DNA of 64,000 bases from Planococcus sp. MER TA 32b. GTDB taxonomy: Bacteria > Bacillota > Bacilli > Bacillales_A > Planococcaceae. Made by a program: the position numbers and the translations under genes. Within the stretch, counting starts at the first letter, position 1. Each line of letters starts with the position of its first letter. The notes beneath the pieces were generated by a model. That model worked only from the letters and a program-made list of their open reading frames with translations. It searched no databases and had not been told where the DNA came from. Positions 41,964 to 51,945 of the stretch are shown piece by piece. The stretch is from assembly GCA_023715185.1 (NCBI GenBank), contig JAMCAN010000001.1:186001-250000 (forward strand), given 5' to 3'.

Positions 41964-42374
41964 TCACCCAAGCTTGGCAAACGCCACCAGATTTCCCTGG
42001 TCGCAGGACTGGAAGCCATTCTTTTCATAGAAATGGCGGACGTCGGCGGATTCTTCCGTGAGCAGGACTTTCTGTCGGACATCTCGGTATTTGTCGAGCA
42101 CGCGGCGCATCAATTCGCTGGCGATTCCTTGGTTCTGCCGGCTGTTCAGTACAAGGATGTCCTGAATATAGATGATGGTCAGGCCATCGCCGACTACACG
42201 GATCAAGCCAATCAATTCATCGTTGTCCCAAACTGACAGAACGTACAACGAATGAGTCAACGCCTCAGCTAACTGGTCCAGATCTTTTGTATAGGCGAAC
42301 CACTCCACATCTTCGTAAAGCGATTTTAACGCGTCTTTATCAATTTGTTTTTCTTCTTTGAATACATATTCCAT
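41964..42374 (-). CDS. GNAT-family N-acetyltransferase
   Basis: 136 residues, ATG behind GGAGGAAG. Acetyl-CoA-binding segment IQDILVLNSRQNQGIASELM (about 84-103) and FYEKNGFQSCDQGN at the C-terminus. Short member of the family, typical of Bacillales single genes. The 313-base gap after it (42375-42687) shows no feature beyond A/T-rich sequence and the leader of the AraC gene. Confidence 0.85.
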   Translation of the reverse strand: MEYVFKEEKQIDKDALKSLYEDVEWFAYTKDLDQLAEALTHSLYVLSVWDNDELIGLIRVVGDGLTIIYIQDILVLNSRQNQGIASELMRRVLDKYRDVRQKVLLTEESADVRHFYEKNGFQSCDQGNLVAFAKLG

Positions 42375-42687
42375 CTCTTCTTCCTCCTCAAATTTTTAAT
42401 TTGAAGAGTGCATGCGCAATTTTTCCACTGTCTTATGCCTCCTTACTTCCATGATTCCGAATGTTTCTTAGTGTAACTATATCGAAGTATTCTGATTGTT
42501 ACAACATTCTTTGATTGGCATGGAGATTTGTCTATTTTACTTTGCAATAAAGGAACTCCTAGACAAATAGTAGAAATAGAAACCAATCATTAGAAATGTA
42601 CGAAGTTTTAGACCTGTCCACACTCAGCACAAACGGACAGGATTCGGACCGGATTGCTTGGTAAGATCAGTGTAAGGAGTGAGGGCT

Positions 42688-43554
42688 ATGGGATGGGTGG
42701 AATCGCTGCAGCGCGCCATTGATTGGATGGAAGCGCATATGGAGGAGCCGGTGACAATTGAGCAGATTGCAAAGGAGGCAAATTCTTCGGTTTTTCATTT
42801 CCAGCGGACGTTTGCGCTCTTGACGGATTGTTCGGTCGCTGAGTATTTGCGCAGAAGGCGGCTGACTTTGGCGGCGCAGGAGCTGTCGGCCACGGACCAA
42901 AAAATCATCGATATCGCCTATAAATATGGCTATGACACTCCCGAGGCTTTTTCCAAGGCGTTCCGGCGGCAGCATGGTGTTACACCGAGCGAAGCCAGAA
43001 AGAATTTGGGAGAGCTGCAATCTTTTAACCGCCTGGCGATCCAGGTGAATCTGAAAGGGGCAGATCCGATGAAGTATCGAATTGTGGAAAAAGAAAGTTT
43101 TCAGGCGATTGGCGTGAAGCGGGAATTTTCGCTGCAGGGTGGAGAGAATTTGAGCGGTATTCCGGAAATGTGGATGGAAATGAATCAGGACGGCACAAGC
43201 GACGAGATTGCGAAGCTGCAAGCAGGAGAAATTAATGGCTTGCTCGGCATCTGTACCAACTTTGAGGACGGAACTACGATGGATTACTGGATTGCGGCCG
43301 AAAGCACACAGCCGGTGCCGGAGGATCTATTGCAGCTGGAAGTGCCGGCTTCCAAATGGGGTGTCTTCGAAGTGCGCGGCGCGATGCCCGATGCCATGCC
43401 GAAAGTTTGGAAGCAGATTTTCTCGGAATGGTTCCCGTCCAATCAATACGAAAATGCCGGAACCGCAGAGCTTGAAGTCTATCCCGCGGGCGATCCTTAC
43501 AGCGAGGATTACGTTTCTGAGATTTGGATTCCGTTGAAGCTGAAGCAGAAATAA
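42688..43554 (+). CDS. AraC-family regulator with GyrI-like effector domain
   Basis: 288 residues from the ATG at 42688 (AAGGAG 8 bases upstream). N-terminal double HTH (about 8-105; IEQIAKEANSSVFHFQRTFA and IDIAYKYGYDTPEAFSKAFR) and a C-terminal GyrI-like/bacterial transcription activator domain (about 125-285) of the BmrR/Rob type that binds small lipophilic or cationic compounds. Single gene with its own terminator; target unknown. Confidence 0.88.
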   Translation: MGWVESLQRAIDWMEAHMEEPVTIEQIAKEANSSVFHFQRTFALLTDCSVAEYLRRRRLTLAAQELSATDQKIIDIAYKYGYDTPEAFSKAFRRQHGVTPSEARKNLGELQSFNRLAIQVNLKGADPMKYRIVEKESFQAIGVKREFSLQGGENLSGIPEMWMEMNQDGTSDEIAKLQAGEINGLLGICTNFEDGTTMDYWIAAESTQPVPEDLLQLEVPASKWGVFEVRGAMPDAMPKVWKQIFSEWFPSNQYENAGTAELEVYPAGDPYSEDYVSEIWIPLKLKQK

Positions 43555-43583
43555 CCGTTTGTAATTGTATATGGAAAAAGTTG

Positions 43584-43625
43584 AACGTCCGTAAAGTGCA
43601 TGAAGACACTCACGGACGTTTTCAT
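43584..43625 (+). terminator. Terminator after AraC/GyrI gene
   Basis: AACGTCCGT and ACGGACGTT around an 18-20-base loop, then a T-rich stretch. Confidence 0.7.
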
Positions 43626-43629
43626 TTCT

Positions 43630-43743
43630 TCAAACTTCCTTAACGACAGTTCCTGCATAGACGTCACGCGGAAATTTTGCCCCGCCTGAGGCATTGTATT
43701 TTTTCGGATCTTTCAAATACGTGATAGTGCTTGCGGTATCGCG
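43630..43743 (-). pseudogene. C-terminal gene remnant, family not identified
   Basis: The minus strand encodes RDTASTITYLKDPKKYNASG followed by GAKFPRDVYAGTVVKEV and a stop. Upstream a TGA in the same frame closes it four codons earlier (43756-43754), and no start is available. The composition and the YNASGG...FPRDVYAG text read like the end of a real enzyme rather than chance. The rest of the 43555-43932 gap contains only the terminator and the leader of the next gene. Confidence 0.45.
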
Positions 43744-43932
43744 ATGAATTATTCATTTTTTCCTTAGAAACTCTTTGGTTCGGCTCTTTTATCACAAAGT
43801 ATAGACTTAAAATGGAAATAAATTCAGAATTTAATAATTATTGAAACTAATAACGGGTATATAACGTATAATAGTATATAAAGGGTGATGGGAACTGAAG
43901 GCAATGCCTAAAACGGAGAGGGGTGTAAATCT

Positions 43933-44121
43933 ATGCACTGGATGATGTGGGTTTTTTGGGGAACTTTAGCGGCTATACTTATCATCAGTTTTGTCGTGGA
44001 TATTGTGACTAAAAAGAAATATAACTTAAGCAAACAGGAAAAGACCTTGAATCAGAATTCAGCTGAAGCGGATGCTCGGCGACAGGCTGGACAGAATAAC
44101 CACCAAGGCGGAATGTTTTAA
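43933..44121 (+). CDS. Small membrane protein
   Basis: 62 residues, ATG with GAGAGGGG upstream. One N-terminal membrane segment (about 4-25) and a polar tail ending DARRQAGQNNHQGGMF. Small proteins of this shape are common in Bacillales; function unknown. Confidence 0.6.
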   Translation: MHWMMWVFWGTLAAILIISFVVDIVTKKKYNLSKQEKTLNQNSAEADARRQAGQNNHQGGMF

Positions 44122-44299
44122 TAGAATGAAAATATTGGTCCGTTAAGTGACGGACTTCATGAAAAAGAACTTGGAGTTACATTTCCAAGCTCTTTTTTAT
44201 GTGTAATACATAACTGGACGATGAAGAATTAAAGAAAGCGATGTCATTCATTTAAGGGATTTTTGAAGTCCGGCGATAGACTGCGTAAGGAGAGTGCGT

Positions 44300-44692
44300 A
44301 TGTTCAAAAGCGTTAAAGCGTTTATAAAAAGACATCCTGTTTTAACTGCGATAACAATCTTCCTGACAGTAGTTGCTGCCCTTTCAGGCTTTGTCATCCA
44401 CTGGGCGTTTTACGACATAGACCGGATTGAACCGGGAGAGCTGCTGGCGGAAGAAGTATCGCCGGATGGAGAATATACAGTAAAAACCTATTTAAATAAC
44501 GGCGGAGCAACGGTCAACTATGCCGTATTAGGTGTGCTCCATTTCAATGACAGTAAAAAGAAACCGAGAAATATTTACTGGCAATACGAGATGGAAGACA
44601 GCACCGTGCAGTGGCAGGATTCCGATACAGTCAGCATTAATGGGATAATCATTGATGTTCCCGGTGGAAAATACGATTACCGCCACCCGTGA
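44300..44692 (+). CDS. DUF5412 membrane-anchored protein, paralogue
   Basis: 130 residues from the ATG at 44300 (AAGGAG 7 bases upstream). N-terminal membrane segment (about 16-38) and an extracytoplasmic domain with VSPDGEYTVKTYLNNGGATV and a C-terminal GGKYDYRHP. Paralogue of 28081-28470; the two share layout and motifs at a distance typical of old duplication. Function unknown. Confidence 0.8.
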   Translation: MFKSVKAFIKRHPVLTAITIFLTVVAALSGFVIHWAFYDIDRIEPGELLAEEVSPDGEYTVKTYLNNGGATVNYAVLGVLHFNDSKKKPRNIYWQYEMEDSTVQWQDSDTVSINGIIIDVPGGKYDYRHP

Positions 44693-44728
44693 TTTTCTGT
44701 TTCTGTCTCCCCGCAGCATCCGCAGTTT

Positions 44729-45541
44729 TTATTGCGCTTCACGCATGATCGATGTCACGATGTGCAGGGAATCCCATTCACCGCTGGAAAATTTGATGAT
44801 CGGGTACTTTTGAGGAAACAGCTTATTACGGATAGCTTCAGCGTTATCGCCTTCTTTTTGTAATTCATGGACCTGCTGCTGCAGCGACAGCAGATTATCC
44901 TTTTTCCGTTCCAACGCGCTGCGCCCGTTCCTCACAAATCCCGCGTGGCTGCAAAACACATCCTGAAAATCGTATTTCAAAACCCGGTCCAGCGATTTGA
45001 TGATATCCGGAATATTCTCTTCCGCCAGCACGACTTTCGTGCGTTCGTTCACGAATAAATCACCGGTAAACAATTGGCCGGTATCACGGTTTAAAAAAGC
45101 TTTATGGTCATGGGCATGCCCTGGCGTATCGATTACGTCCCAAGCGGCAGTTCGGGATTGAAACGTTTCAGGCATGGCTCTGGCGTGAAACGGCTTCCTT
45201 TTGCCCCAAAAAAGTTTCCGATACAGCGGATAATCCGCAGGCTGCGCACAAGAGGCGATCGTTTTTTGATTTAAATAGATTGGCAAATCTTTATTCTTTT
45301 CAATATACGCGGCACAACCTGTATGATCTTCGTGATAATGGGTAAGCATAACCTGGTCAAAATCAGCTCCATCAATAAAGGCTTCAAAAAATTTATGCAG
45401 CGACCGGGCGCCGGTATCGATCAGGACGCCGTCAATCAGATAGCTGTACACATTCAAAGATACGCCTTGAAATTGCACTTTGCCGTTCAAATAGGAGACC
45501 CCATTGCGATCGCCCAATTCGGCTTGCTTCTTGAAAATCAC
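44729..45541 (-). CDS. MBL-fold metallo-hydrolase
   Basis: 270 residues, GTG behind GGAGGG. The di-metal motif HYHEDH (HxHxDH) is at about residue 67 and a later DTPGHAHDHKAF supplies further His ligands. Belongs to the glyoxalase-II-like group of MBL-fold hydrolases. Substrate unknown. Divergent from the next, unrelated MBL protein. Confidence 0.85.
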   Translation of the reverse strand: MIFKKQAELGDRNGVSYLNGKVQFQGVSLNVYSYLIDGVLIDTGARSLHKFFEAFIDGADFDQVMLTHYHEDHTGCAAYIEKNKDLPIYLNQKTIASCAQPADYPLYRKLFWGKRKPFHARAMPETFQSRTAAWDVIDTPGHAHDHKAFLNRDTGQLFTGDLFVNERTKVVLAEENIPDIIKSLDRVLKYDFQDVFCSHAGFVRNGRSALERKKDNLLSLQQQVHELQKEGDNAEAIRNKLFPQKYPIIKFSSGEWDSLHIVTSIMREAQ

Positions 45542-45717
45542 GTACTTCCCTCCTTATATTCAAGTTAATAATGAATAAGTGACTTAAGCGTAACTTACTG
45601 AATCACAAATCTGCAATCACTTTTCTGCCCTGACCAGCCAAAAATATCGGTATACTGAAACTAAGTTTAAAGTCATCATTTAAGCAATTTAAATAAAGCG
45701 GCAAGGCGAGGGATCAG

Positions 45718-46860
45718 ATGTCGAATTACAAAGAGCAGCAAGACGCACCCAAGAGAAAATGGAAAGTGATCAAGAAAATCCTGAAATATCTCTTGATCCT
45801 GGTTGCTGTATTGGCAGCAGGAATCTTCTTGTTCGTTAATCTATCGCCGACTTTTGGCAGCAATCCGAGCAGGGAACAAAAAGAATTTTATGGGACATTC
45901 GATAATTACGCGGACGGCAAATTCGTCTTTCAGCCATCGGAGGAGCTGGATACCGGCGTTGAACGGGTCTCCGCGATTGCGGCTTCTGAAGAAAGAAGGC
46001 CACCTGAACAGTTGCCTGTTGCTGAAATTGATTGGGACAGCATCAACAGCGAAGAAGACAGTCTGACGTGGCTTGGCCATTCCGCTTTTATTGTCAGCGT
46101 CGACAACAAGAAAGTTCTTATAGATCCCATGCTTGGCTCAACGGCTTCGCCGGTTTCATTCATCGGGCCAAAACGCTACACCGAAGATTTACTGTATCTT
46201 ATAGATGAAATGCCGCCGATCGATGCGGTTTTCATCACGCATGATCATTACGACCATCTAGATTATGAATCCATAAAAAGGCTGAAGGACAAAGTCGCCC
46301 ACTTCGTTGTGCCGCATGGTGTCGGCAATCACCTGGTCGGATGGGGTGTTGCGGAAGAGGATATTACGGAAATGAATTGGTGGGACGAAATCGAGTTCGA
46401 GGGGTTGGACGTCGCATTGACGCCCGCCAAACATTTCTCAGGCAGAGGCCTCCTGAACCAGGGCTCGACACTGTGGGGCGGATGGGTCATTCTGGGGGAA
46501 CAAACACGGTTCTTCGTTAGTGGAGACGGCGGATACGACACGCATTTCAAGAAAATCGGCGACCGATTCGGACCGTTCGATATCGCTTTGATAGAAGGCG
46601 CGCAATATGATGAGCGCTGGCGGGAGTCCCATATGATCCCGGAAGAATCCGTACAGGCGAGCATCGATTTGCAGGCCGAGCAGATGATGCTGACGCATTG
46701 GGGTGGATTTACACTTTCGCGCCACAGCTGGACGGAACCGATAGAGCGGGCAATACAGGCGGCAGCGGAACAGGAAGTTGACCTCATCGCTCCGCAGATC
46801 GGCGAAACGGTTCCGATGGACGGCGAGTCGCCTGATCCGCTTTCGGAATGGTGGAAGTGA
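45718..46860 (+). CDS. MBL-fold hydrolase, NAPE-PLD/UlaG-like, membrane-anchored
   Basis: 380 residues, ATG behind GAGG. N-terminal membrane segment (about 23-43), then LTWLGHSAFIV at about 115 and HDHYDHLDYESI at about 172, the HxHxDH di-zinc site. HWGGFTLSRHSW near the C-terminus gives the last ligands. Closest to the RomA/NAPE-PLD-type branch; the anchor places the active site outside or at the membrane surface. Possible substrate class is a lipid phosphodiester (inference only). Confidence 0.82.
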   Translation: MSNYKEQQDAPKRKWKVIKKILKYLLILVAVLAAGIFLFVNLSPTFGSNPSREQKEFYGTFDNYADGKFVFQPSEELDTGVERVSAIAASEERRPPEQLPVAEIDWDSINSEEDSLTWLGHSAFIVSVDNKKVLIDPMLGSTASPVSFIGPKRYTEDLLYLIDEMPPIDAVFITHDHYDHLDYESIKRLKDKVAHFVVPHGVGNHLVGWGVAEEDITEMNWWDEIEFEGLDVALTPAKHFSGRGLLNQGSTLWGGWVILGEQTRFFVSGDGGYDTHFKKIGDRFGPFDIALIEGAQYDERWRESHMIPEESVQASIDLQAEQMMLTHWGGFTLSRHSWTEPIERAIQAAAEQEVDLIAPQIGETVPMDGESPDPLSEWWK

Positions 46861-46890
46861 CTGGAATAATCTCGACAATCATAGTGGGAG

Positions 46891-46921
46891 AGAGGAGGCT
46901 TGTAAAAAGCCTCTTCTTTTA
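46891..46921 (+). terminator. Terminator after MBL gene
   Basis: AGAGGAGGCT and AGCCTCTTC around a short A-rich loop, then Ts. Confidence 0.7.
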
Positions 46922-47034
46922 TTTTATAGGGCTGATGCGAATCAAAACAAGGAACTTTCAGATTTTTCAAACGTATTAATATTAGGTACATAATGATGTG
47001 AGATGGGCTTGCTTGCGGAAAGTGGGAGTCGAGG

Positions 47035-47610
47035 ATGAGGGAGAGCAGAGGGAGACGAGTTGCGCGCAAACTGGCGGCCACTTTCCTGGCCACGTTTGTA
47101 TTTTCGATGGCGTGGTGCAGTTGGAATATCGCTGTGGCCGATGAAACTGTTTACTATCAGGGAACTGAATTCTATGCCATGACATTGATATACTTTTTCT
47201 ATATCGGATTCTTTGTGCTGATCTATGGAAATGCCGTATCTTTTGTCGCCGAGAAATTACAGCGGAAATGGTTTGAACGGGCGGACTGGTTATATGTACT
47301 GATACTCGGTTTTTTCGGGTCGGCAATCGGACTGATTTTCCCTTTCTGGAGCTTTATCATCGCTGGAATTCTCGTGGCGATGCTTTTTGGAGTCATCGAT
47401 AAATGGCTGCTGAAAAGGTGGCGGGAAGACAAAGGGAATAAAGCACTTTTCATCACGCCGTTTGTGGCTTTCGCATTGCTCTGGGGTTATTACCACTTCG
47501 CTTCACCGTCCTTGCCGCCTCAGACGGCAGGGCAGGCAATTGAATTTGCAACCAGCGGCAGCGGGACTTCAATCGACCGGTTCCCGGAAGAAAGAGAGAG
47601 CGCTTTATGA
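47035..47610 (+). CDS. Integral membrane protein, unknown
   Basis: 191 residues, ATG. Five hydrophobic segments between residues 10 and 165; the C-terminal 30 residues are polar. No recognised family. Overlaps the start region of the following Cys-containing gene; the two are probably cotranscribed. Confidence 0.7.
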   Translation: MRESRGRRVARKLAATFLATFVFSMAWCSWNIAVADETVYYQGTEFYAMTLIYFFYIGFFVLIYGNAVSFVAEKLQRKWFERADWLYVLILGFFGSAIGLIFPFWSFIIAGILVAMLFGVIDKWLLKRWREDKGNKALFITPFVAFALLWGYYHFASPSLPPQTAGQAIEFATSGSGTSIDRFPEERESAL

Positions 47611-47663
47611 TAGAGGAAGGACTAAAAACGGCCGAGGATAATTTGAAAAGGAGGATAATCCCC

Positions 47664-48020
47664 ATGAAACTGACTTGCAGCACCTGCAGAGTGGAAATTT
47701 CAAAAGAGTTGACGGAACTGAAAGATATGACGCTGCTAAATACAGACGACGGGCAGGACTATATTCCACAAGGCTATTATCTGATCGATGATAAAAAAGC
47801 GGATTTGGAATTGGACGGTGCGATTGTCGTAAATATTAAAGACCTGATCAATTCGGGCTACCATTCGAACCCAAGCAGGTTGAACGGCTGCTGTGGCAAC
47901 GATGGGCTGGATGGCATGAATCGGGTATGCTTGAATAATCATGAGATCGGAACTGAAAAGTCGGATTGCTGGATGTTCCACTTCGTTTCGCTGAACCCCG
48001 ACCGTGTTAATTTCAGCTGA
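47664..48020 (+). CDS. Cys-containing soluble protein, unknown
   Basis: 118 residues from the ATG at 47664 (AAGGAGG 10 bases upstream); an ATG at 47607 overlapping the previous stop would add 19 residues. Begins MKLTCSTCRVEIS and contains a central CCGNDGLDG, a C in NRVCLNN and DCW, so four or more Cys could bind zinc. I do not recognise the family. Confidence 0.65.
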   Translation: MKLTCSTCRVEISKELTELKDMTLLNTDDGQDYIPQGYYLIDDKKADLELDGAIVVNIKDLINSGYHSNPSRLNGCCGNDGLDGMNRVCLNNHEIGTEKSDCWMFHFVSLNPDRVNFS

Positions 48021-48123
48021 TTTATCTTCGGAGTTACCAATACACAGCGATTTCGAGAAGAAATTGGATTACCGGCTGAAAGAACTTCCGATTTGATCAG
48101 GGAGTTAATACACAGAAAATAAA

Positions 48124-48167
48124 AAAAGTCCGGAAGAAACCATAAAAGGTCTTCTTCCGGGCTTTTC
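48124..48167 (-). terminator. Bidirectional terminator
   Basis: AAGTCCGGAAGA and TCTTCCGGGCTT around a 15-base loop, with T runs on both strands; ends the GGDEF gene on the minus strand. Confidence 0.8.
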
Positions 48168-48198
48168 AAATCGCTGTCATTTTATTTTCATTGCGAAA

Positions 48199-50634
48199 TC
48201 ACATACGATCCGGCTCATAAATCTTATACATGTCCCGTCCCATTTTCTTCGCTTCATATAAAGCAAGATCAGCGAACTTGATCAGCTGCTTTTCATCGAT
48301 GGAATGGTCGGGGTATAGCGAGATGCCGATGCCGGCTCCTATTTTGATGTCGACGCCATTGAAACGCAACGGCGTTTCGTACGAATCCAGTATTTTTTTT
48401 GCCATGTCTACGGCTGCTTCGAGTGAGTCGATTGCAGGCAGGATAACGCCCATTTCGTCTCCGCCTAAACGGGCGGCCGTTCCTGTCGGGTGAACACAGG
48501 ATTGTAACCGCAGCGCCATTTCCTTAATGACAGCATCACCGGCATCATGGCCGTATCGATCGTTTATTTGCTTGAATTTTTGCCCATCCAGCATGAGGAT
48601 GGCAGTTTTTTTGCCGGTCGGTTTTGTTAGTTTAAAAGCTTTTTCCAGCTGGTCATCAAAAGTCCGGCGGTTTGGTATGCCGGTCAGATGGTCGTAAAAA
48701 GCCATTCTTTCAATTTTTTCCTGGAGCCTTCTTCGTTCCGTGATATCCCTTGATATGGTAAACACCTGTTTCACTTCGCCATTTTCCAAAACGGGAGTAG
48801 GCGACACTTCCATCCAGATATAATGGCCTTCCCGGTGCATGAAACGAACTTCGATTGTGGCTGGACTGCCACCTTCAAGTAAGGAAGAAATACTTTCAGT
48901 CAAATCAGCTGCGTCTTCCGGATGTATATTTGTCATAAGGGACTTTCCGATGCAATCATCGGCGGAATAACCCGATATGGTTTCATAGGCAGGGGATACA
49001 TATTCAATCACCCCGTCAAGATTGATCATCGTTACGATATCAAACGTGCTTTCCGTTATGGTTTTATATTTCTCCTGGCTTTTCAGCAATTCTTTCTCAG
49101 CCATCTTAAGCTCTGTTACATCTTTATAATTAATTGTGGCACCGATAATTTCTTTTTCCGCGTTTCTTACCGGTGAGTACGAAGAAATGATATTCAGCGG
49201 TTTTCCGGTTTTCGTCAGGCGGATGGTGTCATGTGAATTGACGGTTTCGCCGTTCAGGATTCTTTTTACGATGTCGATTTGGTCATGCCGCATGTGCGGT
49301 GGAATAATGGTGCCCTTGCCGGTGACCATTTCTTCTTCCGTGAAGCCGAATGTTTTCTCAAAAGCAGGATTCACTTTCAGAATATCGCCTTTTGTATCTA
49401 TGTAAAAAATGGGATCAGTCGAGTTTTCCCAGAATACCTCAAGTTCTTTTTTCGTTTCATTCAAAACTTTCCGGGCCCGGTTGATTTCAGTGATATCCGT
49501 GATGGTGCCATGGATGCCGACCAATTGGCCATTTACAATGATGGGAATATTTATTACCTGCAAGTCAATCAGCCGGCCGTTTTTATGGCGGAATGCCAAT
49601 TCGTACTCTGCAGGCTGTTTTTCAAGCATCGCTTTGAAGAAATGATGGCGTACTTTTTCTGCCTCTTTGTCCAGAATAATCGACAGGTATAACTGGCCTG
49701 CGAGTTCGGTCAATTCATGGCCTGTGATGGATTCTATCCGCTTGTTTATGCTCAATAAATTCCCTTCCCGGTCAAAGGTCATTATTCCATGTGGATGGTT
49801 TTCAAATAATGACTTATAGCGCTGTTCGCTTTCCTGTAAAAGGCGTTCCGTTTCTTTTTGCTTGGTGATCGCTTTGGCGATGGCGTAGACGCCGATCACT
49901 TTTTCTTCAATAACGATGGGTATCGTATTCATCTGAAATGTCGCCATCCGCTGTTCCTTTGTATAGATGCTGGTCTCGAAATCGATGGCTTGTCCTGCCA
50001 GCGCCTTTTCAAAGTTCAGCCGTGTCTCTTCCAGGCAATGGTCAGCGACTAAAGACAGAATAGACGTGCCGAGCAATTCTTCTTTGCGGAAACCGGTAGC
50101 TTCCGAAACCATCTTATTGATGGTGGTGAAATTTTTCTGCTGGTCAAACTCAAATACTGGATTTGCATTATTATTAACGAGCGAGCTCAATCTTTTACGC
50201 TCAATCTCCATCTCTCTTTGCGTATCCAGAAGATCCTGTTTCTTGCGCTCCCTTTCCGTAACGTCCCGGACAATCGCCAGGAAATAAATGCATTCGCCCT
50301 CTTCGCCAATTATCGGATTCAGCATCGTTTCACCGATGAATTCACCGTTTTCAGTCTGAAATCTTTCGGTAAAGTCAACGGATTTCCGAGTGGACTGCGC
50401 CTTCAGATAATACCTCATCAATTGCTGACAGAGTTCCGGCGGCAGGACCTCTTCAATCTGGCGGCCCTTGATCTCCCGCATCGTCAATATAGTTAAGGCA
50501 GCTGGATTTGCGTAAACATATTTGAATGAATCCTGGTCTTTTTTCATCAAAAAAACCGGATCTTTAATTACATCTAAAAGAGCGACAGAGGCTAAAAAAT
50601 TCTGGTCTATATTTTCAATATAGTAATTCTCCAT
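48199..50634 (-). CDS. Five-PAS, GGDEF-domain diguanylate cyclase-like protein
   Basis: 811 residues, ATG behind AGGAG. Five PAS domains in series (about 13-130, 152-270, 276-390, 395-515 and 520-640) precede one GGDEF domain (about 645-805). No membrane segment, so a cytoplasmic sensor. The active-site motif reads LGGDEMGVIL, with Met in place of the usual Phe at about 728, and the RxxD inhibitory site five residues upstream is absent. Activity is plausible but not certain; it may make cyclic di-GMP or bind GTP only. The 361-base gap 50635-50995 shows nothing else. Confidence 0.88.
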   Translation of the reverse strand: MENYYIENIDQNFLASVALLDVIKDPVFLMKKDQDSFKYVYANPAALTILTMREIKGRQIEEVLPPELCQQLMRYYLKAQSTRKSVDFTERFQTENGEFIGETMLNPIIGEEGECIYFLAIVRDVTERERKKQDLLDTQREMEIERKRLSSLVNNNANPVFEFDQQKNFTTINKMVSEATGFRKEELLGTSILSLVADHCLEETRLNFEKALAGQAIDFETSIYTKEQRMATFQMNTIPIVIEEKVIGVYAIAKAITKQKETERLLQESEQRYKSLFENHPHGIMTFDREGNLLSINKRIESITGHELTELAGQLYLSIILDKEAEKVRHHFFKAMLEKQPAEYELAFRHKNGRLIDLQVINIPIIVNGQLVGIHGTITDITEINRARKVLNETKKELEVFWENSTDPIFYIDTKGDILKVNPAFEKTFGFTEEEMVTGKGTIIPPHMRHDQIDIVKRILNGETVNSHDTIRLTKTGKPLNIISSYSPVRNAEKEIIGATINYKDVTELKMAEKELLKSQEKYKTITESTFDIVTMINLDGVIEYVSPAYETISGYSADDCIGKSLMTNIHPEDAADLTESISSLLEGGSPATIEVRFMHREGHYIWMEVSPTPVLENGEVKQVFTISRDITERRRLQEKIERMAFYDHLTGIPNRRTFDDQLEKAFKLTKPTGKKTAILMLDGQKFKQINDRYGHDAGDAVIKEMALRLQSCVHPTGTAARLGGDEMGVILPAIDSLEAAVDMAKKILDSYETPLRFNGVDIKIGAGIGISLYPDHSIDEKQLIKFADLALYEAKKMGRDMYKIYEPDRM

Positions 50635-50995
50635 TATTATTCTCCTCCCGGCACATCCAAAACCGTTTAAAACGGCTGTAAAGGCAGCTTTTAATAAAAA
50701 TTCATTTTTGATTTTTTCTTAAGTATAGGCCAATAGGTAAAGTTATTATTTTCCATCTATATCAAAGTTTAATTGATTGAGCAACCGTAAGATAGTGTTT
50801 CTTTTATAAATCCCGAAAAGTATTTAAGGGGTTTGCCATATTGTGAAGTCTGGATTTTAAGCAGGTGCATTAGCCTGAACCCAAATTTTACTGAAGAAGT
50901 AATAATTTCCGCTAAAAAGTAAATGCAATCTGTTAAAATGAATATTTAAATGACATGTAAATTTTCGACGCCACTTCAGTGAAAGGAGGAGCCCG

Positions 50996-51910
50996 ATGAA
51001 CCGTATAAAAGGAATTGCGATGATTTTGAGCGGAGCTGCGTTATGGGGAGCGACAGGACCGCTGATGGAATGGCTTTTTGAAACTTATGGACTGTCGGTT
51101 TCGTTTCTTTTAACTCTTCGGCTGATTATTGCGGGGGTATTGCTGCTTGTTTTTCTGAAATTAAAGAAGGTCAAGATCCTTTCAGTTTTTCATGGAGGCA
51201 TTTGGGTGCGCCAGCTGCTAATTTTTTCCGTGCTTGGCATGCTGGGTGTCCAGTTCAGTTTTGTTTCTTCTATTGAAACAAGCAATGCAGTAGTTGCGAC
51301 TTTGTTTCAATTCCTGGCGCCGGTTTATCTCATTCTCTTCATTTCGCTGAGGCATAAGAAATTTCCGCCAAAATACCAACTCATCGGGATGATTGGTACC
51401 ATGGCGGGACTCTTTCTGCTGCTGACAAACGGCAGGGTGGATGAGCTGGCAATCAGCGGGATAGCGCTCTTTTGGGGAGTGATGGTCGGCTTGGCTTTCG
51501 CTTTCTATACGCTTTATCCTGGCAGGCTCATGGAAGAGTGGGGCGTCCTGTTGATCGTCGGATGGTCCATGCTGTTCGGCGGCATTTTCCTGGGGCTCGT
51601 CAATCCTGTTTTCAAATCGGAGGACTGGCCGCTTTTGGCGCAACCGGGCGTCTCTCTTGGAATCTTGGCTGTCATCATTATCGGCACACTGGCATTCGTC
51701 CTGTTCCTGAGCAGCATGCGTTTCATCCTGCCCGTGGAGGCGAGCATCTTATCCGCTTTTGAGCCGCTGACAGCGATGATCATCTCAGCCCTCTGGTTTG
51801 GCCAGTTTTTGGAACCTGTCCAGCTAGGCGGCGCGGCGGTCATGCTCGTATTCGTCACTTGGCTGTCGCTGGCGGGCAACGGGGAATCGAAAGCATTGGC
51901 GGAAGAATAG
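50996..51910 (+). CDS. EamA-family (DMT) transporter
   Basis: 304 residues, ATG behind AGGAGG. Ten hydrophobic segments in two EamA repeats (about 5-140 and 150-290), with the GPLMEWLFETYGLSV loop after the first segment. Drug/metabolite exporter superfamily; substrate unknown. Confidence 0.85.
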   Translation: MNRIKGIAMILSGAALWGATGPLMEWLFETYGLSVSFLLTLRLIIAGVLLLVFLKLKKVKILSVFHGGIWVRQLLIFSVLGMLGVQFSFVSSIETSNAVVATLFQFLAPVYLILFISLRHKKFPPKYQLIGMIGTMAGLFLLLTNGRVDELAISGIALFWGVMVGLAFAFYTLYPGRLMEEWGVLLIVGWSMLFGGIFLGLVNPVFKSEDWPLLAQPGVSLGILAVIIIGTLAFVLFLSSMRFILPVEASILSAFEPLTAMIISALWFGQFLEPVQLGGAAVMLVFVTWLSLAGNGESKALAEE

Positions 51911-51916
51911 CAGGAT

Positions 51917-51945
51917 GCGGTGCCTTACCGGGTGCCGCTTCTTTT
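51917..51945 (+). terminator. Weak terminator after EamA gene
   Basis: GCGGTGCC and GGTGCCGC pair with two G-U pairs around a six-base loop, then TTCTTTT. Confidence 0.5.

Noticed and set aside
48031-48115. Two copies of GAGTTA...ATACACAG as a repeat pair
   Set aside because: Only two imperfect copies 70 bases apart, without the 20-21-bp spacing of the arrays.
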